Positions 1 through 13,541 of a DNA stretch of 64,000 nucleotides are shown here, piece after piece; positions within the stretch are counted from its first letter, which is position 1; each line of letters begins with the position of its first letter. The notes under the pieces are model-generated. The model saw only the letters and a program-made list of their open reading frames with translations. It had not been told where the DNA came from and made no database searches. Location of the stretch: contig JAZBRI010000010.1 in assembly GCA_036874045.1 (NCBI GenBank), positions 2,190,001-2,254,000 on the forward strand, read 5' to 3'. A program made the translations under genes and the position numbers. The DNA is from Cymodocea nodosa (Eukaryota; Streptophyta; Magnoliopsida; Alismatales; Cymodoceaceae).

Positions 1-851
1 TATTACTAGGTTGGAAGAGATTCTTAGTAAGGGTCTTTACAACCTGGTGATCAGCAATTAGATTACCTGATGCCTAACATTGGTAGTGGATTATTGGTTT
101 TTTCTCACCTATTGTATGTCATTGATACAATTCTCTTTCTCAATGGACGTAAGAGGGGCATAGATGTGGTCATGAACCATATGCAAGATTACCAACAATT
201 TATAAGATAGAAAGTCAATTCAAACAATGGTTTTTTTGTGGCTCCTAAGAGCATCTTAAATCAAAGGGCAAACATGATCAAAAATACCATTGGCTCTCTC
301 AAAGGGATTTCCTTCTTTGCTATTTGGGATTCTTGATATTCAAAGAAGAGTGAAATGTTTGTATTTTAAAGGTTTGTGCAAAAAGTATAGAACAAGTTGG
401 AAAAGTAAACTGTTTTCTTTAAGTGTAAGGATGACATTGTTGAAGTATGTTCTTTTCAATTTACCTATTTATTTGATAAGCTTTTTTGATATTTCAATGG
501 GAATTCTTGACAAACTCTATTTGCCAAGTTTCTATGGGGTGAGCGTAAGACCTATTGGTTGTGTTTGGCTAGCATTACTAAACTTGTAGATTAAGGTGGT
601 TTAAGCCCCAAGGATCTAAAGGGATCTAATACTTATGTTGAGGAAGAAAATGGCTTGGAAAGTTTTCTCTAAGAAGATGCTCTAGGAAGAGGTTTCCTCC
701 ACTAATTATGATTATCTTTTCAGCAAATAGGTATCTTGTAAGCCAACTAAATGGAAGAATTTACAAGTAACATGGTGCCTAATTGCTAGACATGTCTAGT
801 GGCTTAGTAGGTGAGGGAATAATAGTTTTTAGAGCGAGTGATAGTTACCTC
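1..851 (+). mobile_element. L1-type LINE fragment, reverse-transcriptase part
   Basis: The + strand encodes a decayed L1-like reverse transcriptase. SHLLYVIDTILFLNGRKRG at about 105-160 corresponds to the catalytic YxDD box, with the first Asp replaced (YVID). It is followed by FFVAPKSILNQRANMIKN and, in another frame, a 99-codon stretch from 290 of the post-catalytic region (LFSLSVRMTLLKYVLFNLPI). Several stops and frameshifts make it a pseudogene. It shares SHLLYV.DT.LFLNGRKRG and FFVAP with the LINE at 7.5-13 kb, so the two are of one family. It is cut off at the left edge of the window and ends where an LTR starts at 852. Confidence 0.8.
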
Positions 852-2695
852 TGTTAGGACTAAATGACTCACTAGAGAGGGGGTGAATGGTGATTTATAT
901 GTAATTTTAAACTTTTGTAATTATGCTAATTGATTTGATTAATCAGTATAACTTGCAATCATGTAAATGTAATTAAATCATGTACAAGTATTAAATTGGT
1001 AAATAAATCATGCATAATGAAAAAGATAAATAAGAATACAAGCATAGTGTGTAGCTTTCTAATTGAAGCTATGAACTAATGATTTTTCTTGGATTAGATT
1101 TTTAATATATGGAGAGCTTTGAAAATTTTCTTCTGAATTCAGCTTTCTCAATTTATTTATTTGTTTTTTTAAGGTGATACTCCATAGACACTCTCAAATA
1201 GCTTGGTGCATATTAAGAGTATCCATGTAGGTGATAACAAGTGAAACTCTATGGATACTCAAACAGTTTGGTATACACCAGAAGTATTTATGGAAGTGAA
1301 AACTTGCAAAAGTAGACCTTCCTAGGTACCTAGAAGGGCACCCTCTTAGAATTTGATCTTATGTACCACACATTTTCTCTCAAATATTTCCAACTAGTTG
1401 GGGGTACTTAAGTGGCCTCATCCACCAACTCAATTGAGAGTACTGATAGAGGCAATACCTACAATGTCGACATATGATTTTTAAGTAAGTGCACACACAT
1501 ATTACTTGCCTATGCCTAAGTAGAGCCAACACTATTGCCTATAGGTACTGCATGAAAACTTCTCAGGTGGTCACTCATCCTATTTCTGTTCTTGCCCAAA
1601 CATAGTTAACTTCAGAGTTCTTACAGAAGTAGGTGTTTGGTAGTAGGTGTAAATGTACATTTTCAATCTATTCTTTGATGTATATGATCTGAAGTATATT
1701 TTCTGTAATGGAAGATGATCTACAATGTATATTCTATATCTCTCTTTTAATCTTTGTTAAATGATTTGATTGTATTTATACTTATAAATCCAATGATCAT
1801 ATTTCTCTTCAACGGATTTATTATACTGTATTTACTAATCTGTTTGTTTTAAATATATTAAGTTATCGTTCTGTATATTCTTTTTCTGAAACCTTCTGAT
1901 TCTATTTAATTTTTAGATAGTTTCATGTTAAAACCTTTCAAAAATTATCTTTGAAACTATTCGAAGGGTCGAACAACTATTCTCTTATTCTTATCATGTG
2001 AGATTTAAGTTAAGCACGTGGGTTTAATTGTATTTCAGACGTTGAACTTGAAACTTTCTGATTTCTTCTATCTTTCAAAATGTTTCGTTTGAAACCTTCC
2101 GAAATCATTTTTTAAACTCTCCAAAGGCTTTAGAAGGCTTTTTATACTTGTCACATGAATATTTAAGTTCCTTACGTGAAATTTCCTGAAATTTGGACTC
2201 CTTAGATTTAAAATCTTCTAAAATGAGTTGACTTTTGGATAGTTTCACTTCAAACCTTCTAAAAGATACTTTTGAAAGTATCTGATATTTTGAACAATTA
2301 TTTTTCTCTGTGTCACATGATACTTTAAGTTCTGCATGTGATTTTCTCTAGTTTTGGTTTACTGTTTGAAACCTTCTGAAAACATGTCTTTCGAATAGTT
2401 TCTCCTAAAATCTTCCAAAACTTATTTGTGAAACCTTTTGAAAATATTCCTCTTTTGAATAGTTTCTCCTGTCACTTTTCGAATGGCTTGCAACTACTTT
2501 AATCTGATTTTCAGATAGTTTGCCTTGAAAACCTTTCGAATCTCTTTTCCTTTTTGGACTGTTTCACCTGAAACCTTTTGAAAATTCTTTCTTCTATCCT
2601 ATAGCTAACTGAACTATCTTTTGTAACTATTTTGTGAAATATAACTTGATTCTTCATACAGATTTTTGTATTATTAAAACATAAGAGTTTTAACA
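852..2695 (-). repeat. 3' LTR of the minus-strand SIRE-like Copia (about 1.84 kb)
   Basis: It starts tgttaggactaaatgactca and ends gagttttaaca on the + strand, that is TG...CA as an LTR. The right part (1880-2690) is filled with degenerate copies of an inverted module of the type CGAATAGTTTC / GAAACTATTCG. The terminal sequences match the other SIRE-like LTRs in this window. Confidence 0.75.
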
Positions 2696-5040
2696 ATTTT
2701 CTCATTTTTTTACATTAAATTACATGTATTTTACTCCTTAAATTGTTTCTATACAGTGAATCACATAGAACATAATTAATACAAAAATTTACAATTTGTA
2801 CAGTATAATAGAGTTAGTTTCTCTTCCTGTTTGTGTACTGGGAACTTTTTAATACTATAATTTTCATATTTTTTTCTTCTTTTTTGTCATTAGATAAAAT
2901 AAGTTTTACATTTCTCTTTCCTTAGAATTTTCCTTTGCTGATATAACTGTCATATTTCTCTCCTTTTTATCAAGATGTAATACTTGATGATGACATATCA
3001 ATTTCTTAATTACCTTAATTCTGTTTGATATCAATTATTGATTTTGCATTGAATGCTAATTGTCTGTGTGCTGATGTTAATTGTTAGGATATTTTTATAA
3101 CTGTAGTCTGGTTATTTCTTTCCCTTTGATGTTGTAATATTTTCCTCTTTATTATTTGAGTACTACATCTGTAAACACTTCAACCAAGAAAATGTCAATT
3201 GTTAATAATTCAGTTAATATTTGTAGTTGCTGCCACATGCTCTCCCTCTATTTGTATGGGGGTTTTCTAATTTTGAATAATAAACTCTCCTTGAATTTGA
3301 GTTCATAAACTTTCTTCTTGAAATAGAATATCTTGAATTTCCTTTAGATTCTAGACAGTGAGCTCTCCCCCTACATGTATGCTCTTCTTTTCTGATAAAT
3401 CTGATTTCTTTGCATTTGTATTCATTCATCCTGACTTATGTAAATCTTATATCCTTTGAAGAACATGATTCAATCATTAATACCACTTATGATATTAATT
3501 AAACTAGATACCAATAGTTAATTTCAAAATATATCATAAATGATCTTTGAACGTTTAGCTTTTGAATCCTTACTTCAAGAGGTTCTTTTAATGTATGTAG
3601 ATGACAATTTTAGGTTTGTCATCTCTCTCTTAATATACTAATTTATGATTCCTCTTGTAATACTAAATATTGCTGTCATAATTGATTTCCAAATGTTTAG
3701 CCTTCTCTTTAGATTTTGATTAAGTGCAGATTATTATTTGAAACTTTAAACTAGCTACTCCCCTTAAATTATATAATTCTGCAATTTAAACAGAAATAGA
3801 TTTTAGTACTCATACTTTCTTGGATTCGAAAGTGTTAAGTCTTGAAAATATTTAACTTATTGCCTTATGACAGCTACATAGGTTCAAATATTCTTTTGAT
3901 GGTAAATATTGTAGTACCATTTCTATAAAATCGAATAACACTACCACACTAAGATATTTCTTGTGGAGTAGCATACCTTAGGCTAAATCTATTTGAACTA
4001 TATTTTTGAGAACCAACAATTTGATTTAATTCATTTTGTCCATTGGTAAACTTATGTACAATATTTTTCAAATCAGTAATTTCAAATTTCAATTTTTCAT
4101 TTTCATTTATCAATTTATCATTCTTGTAATTTATATTTTTAATATGTAGTTTTTCAAGTTCAGTATATGCTTCTTTTAAATGTACAGTTAAATGTTTAAT
4201 TTTCTTTTTATAGTTTTTGCATTTAACATATAAATTATTAATAGTAGACAAGAAAATATTTATATCTAAATTATCATTGTCTACTTCAGAATCACTTTAA
4301 GATGAAGTAGAATATACCTCTTATGCTGCGTAGCATACGTTTATTAGTACATCTTCATCTAAATTAGATGAGGTATTGGATGAATTGCTATCATTTTAAG
4401 TGACTTTCAATATTATTTTCTTTTTGTAGCTCTTGTTGTTCTTCTTCATTTCTTGTTGATATTCTAGTTGCAGTAGATACTTAGGTTGTATATGTCCATT
4501 TTTTTGCATTTGAAGTACATGGGACTCTTGATTTTTGATGTGTTGGCTTGACTTCTTTTCTTTATCTATTTTCTGAAATTTTTAGTCAATAATACAACTT
4601 TATCTTCATTTGAATTTTGAAGTTCTTTAGTTGATGAGAAGGTTAGTTGTTTCTTCATTTCTATTTTTTTTTTAGCACCTCCTTCCTCATGTTTCTATTC
4701 TTTCATTTGAACTTCATGGACTAGTAGATTGCCTATCAGATATTCTATTGAGTAATTGTTGAGGTCTTTGGAATCTTATATTGATGTGAATTTTTACTTC
4801 TATTCAATTGTTAAGCTTCTAAGAATTTTCTACACTTATTCACAGATAGAAAATTTCTTTTCCAAATCTTTTAAGCTATTAATAATCTTAGTAAATCTAA
4901 AAAAATATGTCAGTGTTAGATTTAATAAGATAAACAATAGCATGCACAGTAGAAAGTAAAAATAAATGAGAAATATAGAGAAATTTTTGATGGTTCACTA
5001 CTAATGACTAGTCTATTCCTAAGGTTAGTTTGGGCTGAAA
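852..5040 (-). mobile_element. SIRE-like Copia remnant, minus strand, internally deleted
   Basis: A long LTR lies at 852-2695, followed on the minus strand by a purine-rich tract, an untranslated stretch (2696-3940) and gag (3949-4905). The gag shows a coiled-coil segment beginning STINNLYVKCKNYKKKIKHL and the acidic region before it. The same segments occur in the complete + strand copy at 33957-41912. The pol region expected between LTR and gag is absent and the right end joins broken LTR sequence, so this is an old, heavily rearranged copy with many breaks. Confidence 0.7.
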
Positions 5041-6188
5041 AGATCTCTCTATTTTAGTAATACAAAAATCTATATGAGAAACTTATGTATTTTATAAGTG
5101 TAGATGAAGAACTATGTAGATAGTATGTATTGTCACATAGAAGCCTATTGTACATTAGTAGGTTGGAAGATATATAGGTCAGGACAAAGAAAGTTACGTG
5201 ATTTAGTGACTGAATATCAGTAGATTTTTCAGCAACTTATGAAATATCTATTTGTCTTAAAGAATGATTGTAGCTAAGCCTAAAAGAAGGAGCTTGACAA
5301 GTAAAGAGAACTCAGCTAGTAAAGAAGAAAACTTAGCAAGTTATAGGATAACTATATGAGTTTTTATATGTGCTTATGGAATATTTATTCGTCTTTAAGA
5401 ATAGTTGTAGCGACAAGAAAAGAAAACTCGACATATTATGAGATAACTGTACGAGTTTATATTGGAAGCATGAAGACAAACTCAGAGAGTTTTCATAACT
5501 CTACAACTTTTATTATAGTCACACGTGCAACTTACTTAAGTGATCACGTGACAAATAAGAACTCAATAGAAAAAGGGAAAGGACGCAAAGAAGGAAAAAC
5601 TCGTAGAGTTATCCTAACCCTATGACTTTTATAAAGGAATCAAAAAGAAAAACTTGTAGAGTTAAGAAAAACTCTACAACTTTTTATTCAGGCATCTGAT
5701 AGACAGAATAAGTTTGTTATGAAAGGAATTTTATAGAAACTGCAGGATACTTGGTGAGTTGCAACAAAAGAGACCGAATGCTAGAAGAATATTTGACTTG
5801 ATATCAGATAAATACTAATGCATACATAGGAGAAAAATAACTGGCCAAACCATTTAATGATTCTGATTGAATATTCAACAACTTAAGGTAGCATACATCC
5901 ATTCCAGAAACTTATCTAGGTGAGACTTATCTTGAGTTCTTATTTTGATTTGAAAACAAGTATATGTAAGTGTGAGCATTTAGTGAAAAGTTCAAACCAT
6001 ACTTGAGGATAGATTAGTTGTTAATGGTGAGTCACCTAAAATTTCCTATGTTCTATCTTTTATTTCTACTATGCATGTTTTATTTTTATTTTAATGTGAT
6101 AACTGAATTCACACATCCTATTGAATAAATTAGAAATAATTTTAATTAGACATACTTCATTATTCACCCTCTCCTCTAGGTCAAAACA
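5040..6188 (+). repeat. SIRE-family LTR piece, + orientation
   Basis: It begins near tagtaatacaaaaatctata, the counterpart of the start of the LTR at 11269, and ends tattcaccctctcctctagg then tcaaaaca. Its interior (5400-5690) repeats modules such as AACTCGTAGAGTTA with AACTCTACAAC. The left end is approximate and merges into minus-orientation LTR sequence at about 4906-5040. Confidence 0.55.
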
Positions 6189-7432
6189 ATAACCAACTAC
6201 ATCCACTGAACTTTCAGGTTAAAACTCTATCCAACTGTCCACAAGTAAAGGTTTAAGGTCGAACCCATGGACCAATGTTCTTTTTCAATCAAAGTTAAAG
6301 CATATAGAGAGCTTTGTTTGAGTGTGATCTGGAGCTTCTAATTCTGTCTATCTGTGTTGAAGCTTTTGTTCTCAGATTTTCACTAACTATTTATCTAGTG
6401 TTGTTTTATCTCTTTATATTTACTCTCTGTATCCTTGTCTATCTTGGTGAGTGATCTAGTTGCGTTTATATGTGTGTATGCAATGATCAAATTTTCTTCA
6501 AGGTTATCAATCTGCTGTACTTATTGATATTGATAGTCTTAAAAATAGTAATTTACTGTTGTGCAGGCTGTTAAAAGATCTGTCAAACTCTCGATGACTT
6601 AGTTTCTTAAATTACTGAGACAATTTGTTAGGTCAGACAATTAATTGTCATGAGTTTCTGAATGCGCTAACAAATTCTTTAAATTGTCGACAACTTATTT
6701 TTCTTCTGCATCCAATATGGATACTTATTTCTTATGTTACCGAAAATCTTGTTGATATTTAGATCCTTCTTTCATAAGTCATTGTGTACCTTTTTAACCT
6801 TCAGACACTTAAGTTAGTTTTGTGTGAGCCTAAATAAAAAGTTGTGGAGTTGACATTAATCCAAGGAGTTTCACTTAAGTCTAAGATAAAAAGTAGTGGA
6901 GTTATTTCATAACTCAGCAAGGTTTTAACCTTTAACTTCTGTTGCAGCCATTCTTTATCTTTCCTTTAAGATGGATAATTATTACATAAATCACCGAATA
7001 TCTTGTTGATATTTAAGTACTTAACCATCTAACTTTCCATCTTGACTTAATTTTCATCATCTGCAGTTTAGTTGAGATTCTTTACTGATGTCCTATAACT
7101 CACTGTCTTCTTGATAATTATCGATGAGTTGATCCTTTAACTTCCTGTTCCTTCATCACACCCATTTAGTTTTTGTCCAACAAGTAGTAGATATGTTAGG
7201 TCCAATGTATCCAACATTTTAAGCCTTATGGTAACTTGCCATCCATTAATGATTTTTTCGAATAGTTATCCTCTTAAGTCACTATCTAATCTAGATAACT
7301 TTTTGAATTGTTGTTGCCTGAAATAACTTTTGTTCTATTACAAATTTTGTCTTCGTGACTCTTCATGTATACTTGTGAAATACATAATTTTTCTCACATA
7401 AATTTTTACATTATCAAAATATAGAAGTTCCT
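6189..7432 (-). repeat. SIRE-family LTR piece, minus orientation
   Basis: It resembles the minus-orientation LTRs at 852 and 17624. It contains the shared stretch around tgcaatgatcaaattttctt (6479-) and ends with the LTR-start signature acattatcaaaatatagaag. The beginning of the LTR is missing. It abuts the preceding + piece, so two LTR parts meet head to head. Confidence 0.55.
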
Positions 7433-10400
7433 TTAAAAAGAGGTTTTGTTTCTTAATTTTCTTAATCTCTCTCTTTTCTCATCGTCTATTTGTAATGAAT
7501 TTCCTTATTTGGAATTGTAGAGGCTTTGACAGCAATGCTTATCAAATTACCCTTAAGAATTTAAATTTTCAATTGCAGGTGGTTTGTATCATCATCATTG
7601 AACCTTTGATTGGCTCGGAGTCTAGTTAGGACATCGTGGAGTTCATTTGTTTACCGAACTAGAGGACAAACCTTATATCCAACAAAATATGATTTTTTTG
7701 GTCGGATGTCATTTAGGTTTGTTTTGAGAGAGACTTGGAGCAAAGGACTTGTGGTTAGGTCGAGTCTCCCTAGTGGCATCATCCATTTCTCTTTACTGTG
7801 GTTTATGCCTCTTGTCTGAGTAGCAACAGACAGTTACTTTGAGATGAGCTTTGGTCGGTGCATGACAGTCATTCGAAAACACCTTGGATTGTTATAGGAG
7901 ATTTCAACTCTATTCGAAGTTTAGAGGTGGTGGTATGGGCCTAGAACACTAATAGTTCTGGGATTGTGACTTCAACGACATGATCTCTGATGTTGGTTTG
8001 AGGATGTGCCCTACCTTGGTGATGCCTTATCTTAGTGAATAATTGCTCATGTATGAGAAGATATTTCCATTGCTTAGATAGTGTTCTGATCAGTAATATG
8101 ATAGACAAGGAGCCCTTGTTTCAATATCTCCCTCGAGCCCTTGGTTCACCTTTCCAGAGTGAGACACTTGTTAAAATCTGAGTCTGTAGGTTAGTCCTTG
8201 GACAAGTGTCTCTCTCTTCTGTTTTTAACGGATGTGGTCCTTACACCTAGATTTTAACTTGATAGTGGAAGACATTTGGAAAATGGTTAACAACCCATGT
8301 CTTTTGAAACGTCTTAGCAAGAGATTCACTAATTTGAGGATTTATCTCAAGCATTGGAACAAAGCTATTTTTGTATATGTTGATCAGGAATGAAATCATC
8401 TAATGTCGGAATTGAGTGCATAGGAGGAATGACTCAAGATGGGTGGGATGAAGCCTGAGCTACATTGGTTGATCTTCTGTGTAAGGAGATAATCAAGCGA
8501 GAGTAGTAGCTAGAAACCTTTCTTGCACAGAAGGAGATAATCAGGTGGCTTTGTGATGGAGATGGTAAGTTTGTCTACTTCCATAAAGTCATCATTAGAA
8601 GAAGGGGTGTGAATTGGGTGGGGGCCTTATCTGCTTACATTGGATTCACCTCTATTGAGGAAGCTACATTGAAGGGCAAGCTTTTCTTTTCTAATCTACT
8701 GTCTTTTGAGGGGTCCACTCTGACAGACCACCTTTTATAGAGCAACCTACTTTTGGTTGGTGATGAAGGGAATGGTATCTTTTATAAAGTACTCAACGAA
8801 GAGGAAATATAGGAGGCTATCTTAGCATGGATCCTGATCATGCCTCGAGCCCTGATGGTTTTACAACTAAGTTTTTCTACTTTTGTTGGGATATTATTGC
8901 TCCTGACTTGTTAAGTGCTATCTAGTTAGTTTTTCTTTTGGATTGGACACCTACATAGCTTGTGGAAGATAACTTTCTTTTCGTTGATTCCTAAGGTGGA
9001 TTGCCCTTCAGATTTCAAAGACCTTTGACCCATTAGCTTATGTAACATTTGCTACAAGGTGATTACTAAGATTATGACTAAAAGAATTTCAGTTTTCTTT
9101 TCTAATATGATTTCTCCTTTTTAAGGGACTCTTGTCAAGGAAAGGAAAGAAGTATCTTTGATAATATTCTTCTTACGCAAGAATTGACATAATGCATTGA
9201 CAAAGGTCATAGGGGAGGAAACATAATAATGAACCTTAATATAGAGAATGCTTATGATAGACTTGAGTGGTTACCTATGTTTGACGTGCTTAATTGATTT
9301 GGCCTTTCTGGAAAAGCATTCAGTTAATCAAAGGATGCATTTAACATATCAAATTTTCTGTTTTACTTGAGGATAACTTAATAAATTTTTTACAGGCCTC
9401 TAGAGGGCCTAGACAAGGCAATCCCCTTTCGCCTTATCTCTTTATTAACAGAGCTCCTAAGCAGAAATTTATTGAATGATGACATCATTTTGCGTTATAC
9501 CTATGGAAGAGGCTCTATGATGATTTCTCATTTGCTCTATGTTGATGATACATTACTTTTTTTGAATGGGAGGAAGAGGGGTCTGGAAGAGACTATAAAG
9601 CTGTCAAAAATTTATCAAATTTATATAGGATAGAAGGTTAATGAAAATAAAAGTTTCTTTGTGGCCCCAAACAACATTTATAATAAGAGAATTGAGATGA
9701 TCAAAAATATTTCTGGTTACAGCCAAGGTTTTTTACCCTTCTGATATTTGGGATGCCCAATCTATCAAGGAAGAACGAAAGGTTTTTACTTTGAGCCACT
9801 CATTCAGAAGATTTAAGTCTAAGCTAGTAGGGTGGAAAAACAAGTTTCTCTCTCCTGGTGGGCACCTTACCTTATTGAAACATGTGTTGTTTTATATGCT
9901 GATCTACTTGATGTTGGTTTTTAATGTCCTCGATGGGATAATTGATCATATTTAGAGTTTCTTTGCTAATTTCCTTTGGGGAGAAGGAAAGTCCACTAGT
10001 TAAGATGGTCTAAAATTACTAAGCCAATTGAAGAAGGAGGTCTTGGTATTTAGGATCTCTAATAATTCGTGCTTGGCCTTAGAATGAAGATAGCTTGGAG
10101 GATGCTTAATGTCAACAGTTCTTTATGGGCTATTGTCTATGGGGCCAAATATGGCCTTCCCTTCTATAGACAAGGCCATTCAATGACCCACATTTTTAGA
10201 TCTATCAAATTAGCTTGGAGGAAAATTGCCCTTTATGTTGTTTAGTAGGGAGGAAGGGATGACATCAATTTCTAGATGGATTCTTGGTTGCCTTGAGGCC
10301 CTATTGCTTCATAGATGGACCCCCTACTTGGGTTGGGGGTCCTTACAGGTGGCTAATGTGGTTGAAAGACATGCTATCTTATCCAATATTTCATTATTTT

Positions 10401-13007
10401 AGAGTTTGTAGTAAGAGATCCAAATGTTGCTTCAGCTAATCACAAACAAAGTGGATAGATTTGTGTAGAATCTTTCCACCAATGGGAATGTAATTGTCTG
10501 CATAGCTTGGGAAGTGATCAGGGGGAGGTTCGGTGTTGGTAGATCTTTCAAAGGCTTTTAGAGTAAAGTTTTCCCTTCTAAGATATCCTTCTTCTTATGG
10601 TGTCTTGTGGGATCCACTCTCCCAACTGAAGTTAATGCTAAATGAAGAGGCTTCTAGTTACCATCTTCTTGTAAGTGCTGCAAGGTCTGTCTAGATGAGG
10701 ACTCTACTTACCATTTATGTTTTGAAGGGGACTGGGCCATACTCAGTAGATTTTGGGTGAACAGCAAGCTTGGCATTTGAGCAATCAAGCTGAATGGTGA
10801 TATTTTGTGTGCAGCACTCTATCTAAAACCAGCAAAACCCTTGTTGCCAATTGTACCAAATTTTTGGCTGCCACCATTCTATAGGAGTGTTGGAAGGTAA
10901 AATGTTCCTAACTCTATGATAACAAAATAGGCTCCTTAAAAAACATAAAATGTAGAATAGGAGATGCTCTCATCATCTTCATAAAAGCCTATGTGAATTT
11001 CAAGGGCAAACAAAGGGGACCGAAATGTTCTAAAAGTGCTGGGTTTTAATGTATCAGATCGGAATAGACGGATTGTTGGTTTGTGTGAGAGAAGCCTCCT
11101 AGATCCTTTTTTAAGCTTAACATAGATGTGGTAGTCAATCTGAAAGGACAATCTATAGGAGGTGGAGTGGTTTGTGATGATATTGGTAACATTCTCTTCA
11201 CTTTCTATTGCCTCTTTAGTAGAATGAGTGTTTTGGAAGTGGAATTTAAGACTTTACAGGAAGGGATGTGTTAGAACTTTTGTATTTTGATAATGTAAAA
11301 ATCTATGTGAGGAATTAAGATATATTTTACATGTATAGTTGAATGAGTCAAAACTTGAAGAAGTTATTGGATTAAAGTACACATTAGTTAGAATGCAACC
11401 TGTAGAACTCATTGAGTTATTTAACTCAATGTGCATTTATAAGGAGAAGAGTAAAATAACTTATTGAATTAGCATAATTCAATGTGTACTTATAAAGACA
11501 AGATAGAATATATCTAACGTGCACAACTCGTTAAGTTAGTAAATCTCACATGCACAATTCGTTGAATTAGATAATTTAATGTGTAGATAAAGAAGAACAA
11601 CTTGTTAAGTTAGCAATAATTTAATGACCTGGAAAAATGATGTTAATGACAGACTTCATGTGTATAGCAAAAAAAGAGTATTTACAACTTGTTAAGTTAG
11701 CATAATTCAATGTATATTTACAGAAGACAAGAAAGAGTGACTCATTAAGTTAGCAATAACTTAACGACCTAGAAAAAGAATGTTAATGACAGACTTCATG
11801 TGTACAACAAAAGAATCTCACATGACAGAACTCGTTGAGTTAACATAACTCAACGTGTATTTACAGAAGACAAGAAAAAACAACTCGTTAAGTTAACAAT
11901 AATTTAACAACTTGGAAGAAAATTGATAGCTATTGAATTTGGAAATTATTTGATAGTAATCAAATGATAACTTTCTATTTTTGGGATTGACAGATCAGTA
12001 AGTACAATCTGTTAAATAACATTGGAGGAAATTTGATCATTACATTCTTTGATATAAGAATGGATTGAGAACAGAAAATGTTAAAATGATTATATCCATA
12101 CATATAGTGAGAGCAACTTTGTTAATAGAAAAGAGAAAAGAAAAAATTGCAAATCATCTACTATTACAAAACAATGTATAATTCAGATTACACACAATAG
12201 ATAATAGATTGAGAAAATTTAAATTACAAGAAGATTATCAAAGTTTTTTGTGTGCCAAAAGTCAGATCTAAGAAAGATCATTGATTCATGACTTTAACTA
12301 TAAAACTATACAAAGTGTTGGCTTCTGACTTCGACTTGAAAGCTTTGCAAGGTTGATTGCTGAGTTTCGACCTAAAAGTTCAAGACATTAGTTTTTGCTT
12401 TAACTTGAAAGTAAATGTATGTAAGTGTTGGAATATTTAGTAAAGTTCAAGTGATTTTTGAAGGTGTATTAGTTGAGTTGATGAACTATTTAAAAATTTC
12501 TTGTGTTCTTTTATTTTATTTTCGTTGTGTATGTTTCATTTATTTATTTGTGATGTTTGTATATATACTCTAACCATATAAGTTAGAAATACTTTTAATT
12601 AAACACATATCATCATTCACCCTCTTTTTGGTAAGCCATTTGATTTTAACAAGATGGACTTTTGTCATGACAACTAGTTGTGGATTGAATTTGACTCCCT
12701 CCTTCTCCAAATGTTAACAGGCAAATGTGATCTTTGGGGCATCCTTGTCTCAGGTTGGTATATGCTGCATTCCTCAGGAGACTAGTGGGGTGGTGGATGC
12801 TATGGCTAAGATGGGTTTATTTGAGTGGAGTGGCATTTTCACTAAGGCTAATTTGCCAAAATCTGCTTGTTGAATAGGTTTTCTGGACATGCTAGGCTTT
12901 TTTAGCTGTCAAAGGATGTGATTTTTCCAGTTGTATTTTGTTTCTTTTGTTTTGTAGGCCCTTAATTGCCTGATGAATACAATGGGTTAGGTTTTTATAT
13001 AAAAAAA
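7433..13007 (+). mobile_element. L1-type LINE, nearly full length, decayed, split by a solo LTR
   Basis: The domains follow in the usual order on the + strand. An AP-type endonuclease starts at 7495 (MNFLIWNCRGFDSNAY), with its GDFNS box near 7895. The reverse transcriptase is at about 8800-10000, with LIPKVDCPSDFKD and PISLCNICYKVITKI, and the catalytic LYVDDTLLFLNGRKRG at 9535-9582. A zinc-binding region is near 10665-10740 (CKCCKVCLDEDSTYHLCFEG). RNase H-like sequence lies at 11120-11268 and continues at 12652-12990. The 3' end shows only a short A-run (about 13000-13007). Many stops and frameshifts make it a pseudogene, although YVDD is intact. The interrupting solo LTR is at 11269-12651. 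The 5' boundary is approximate. Confidence 0.85.
11269..12651 (+). repeat. SIRE-family solo LTR (1,383 bp) inside the LINE
   Basis: It begins tgttagaacttttgtatttt and ends tgattttaaca. It is flanked by ggatg (11264-11268) and agatg (12652-12656), a 5-bp target-site duplication with one transition. No internal region is present, so this is a solo LTR left by recombination. Positions 11400-11900 repeat modules of the type AACTCGTTGAGTT / AACTCAACG. The LINE RNase H sequence resumes immediately after it. Confidence 0.88.
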
Positions 13008-13541
13008 GTTAGGGTTGAATCCATGGAAGTCAAGTCATTGATAATTGTTGATATGTATTGGTTTCCCATTGGCTTGACATGACATTTGACCAAATGTCAT
13101 TTATGCACAAATTTGGGATCATGTTAGCCCTATGTTGGTGTACATGTCATCTTAATGCAAGTTTGTGATTTTTTAAACTGTCTGAACCATGTTGATTGAC
13201 ATCTCCACATGTTAGACTGATATGTTGCTGAAAGCATGGTTTCAAAATCAATTCAGATTGGTGACTTTTTGCCAATCTGGATTGTTTTTTGGTGGGTTCA
13301 GTACAAAACTTGCCTGAACTTCTGGATTGACTGATCCACATTGGCAGATGGGCTTCAAAGGATTTGTCTTTGGCCAATGCCTTCCTGATCACCTGTGAAT
13401 GTGCATGACAATCCGATGAAGAGAGGTCTACCTCTCCCCTGCACTGATTGTCCAGGATTCTGTCTTTGTTGTTGCCAACTCTTCTGCAACCAACTCATCT
13501 TTGACTGCGTTGCCACTGATACCATTTTTTTTATTACACAG

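Larger units (their letters stand above)
1..13541 (+). other. RAD50: RAD50 intron upstream of exon 13542 (5' end outside the window)
   Basis: No earlier RAD50 exon was recognised in 13.5 kb. The stretch is almost entirely LINE and Copia sequence, listed separately. It is intronic because the exon at 13542 begins with a good acceptor and a split codon. The last part, about 13008-13541, has no recognisable element. It contains an 81-codon open frame on the minus strand that resembles nothing I know. Confidence 0.75.
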
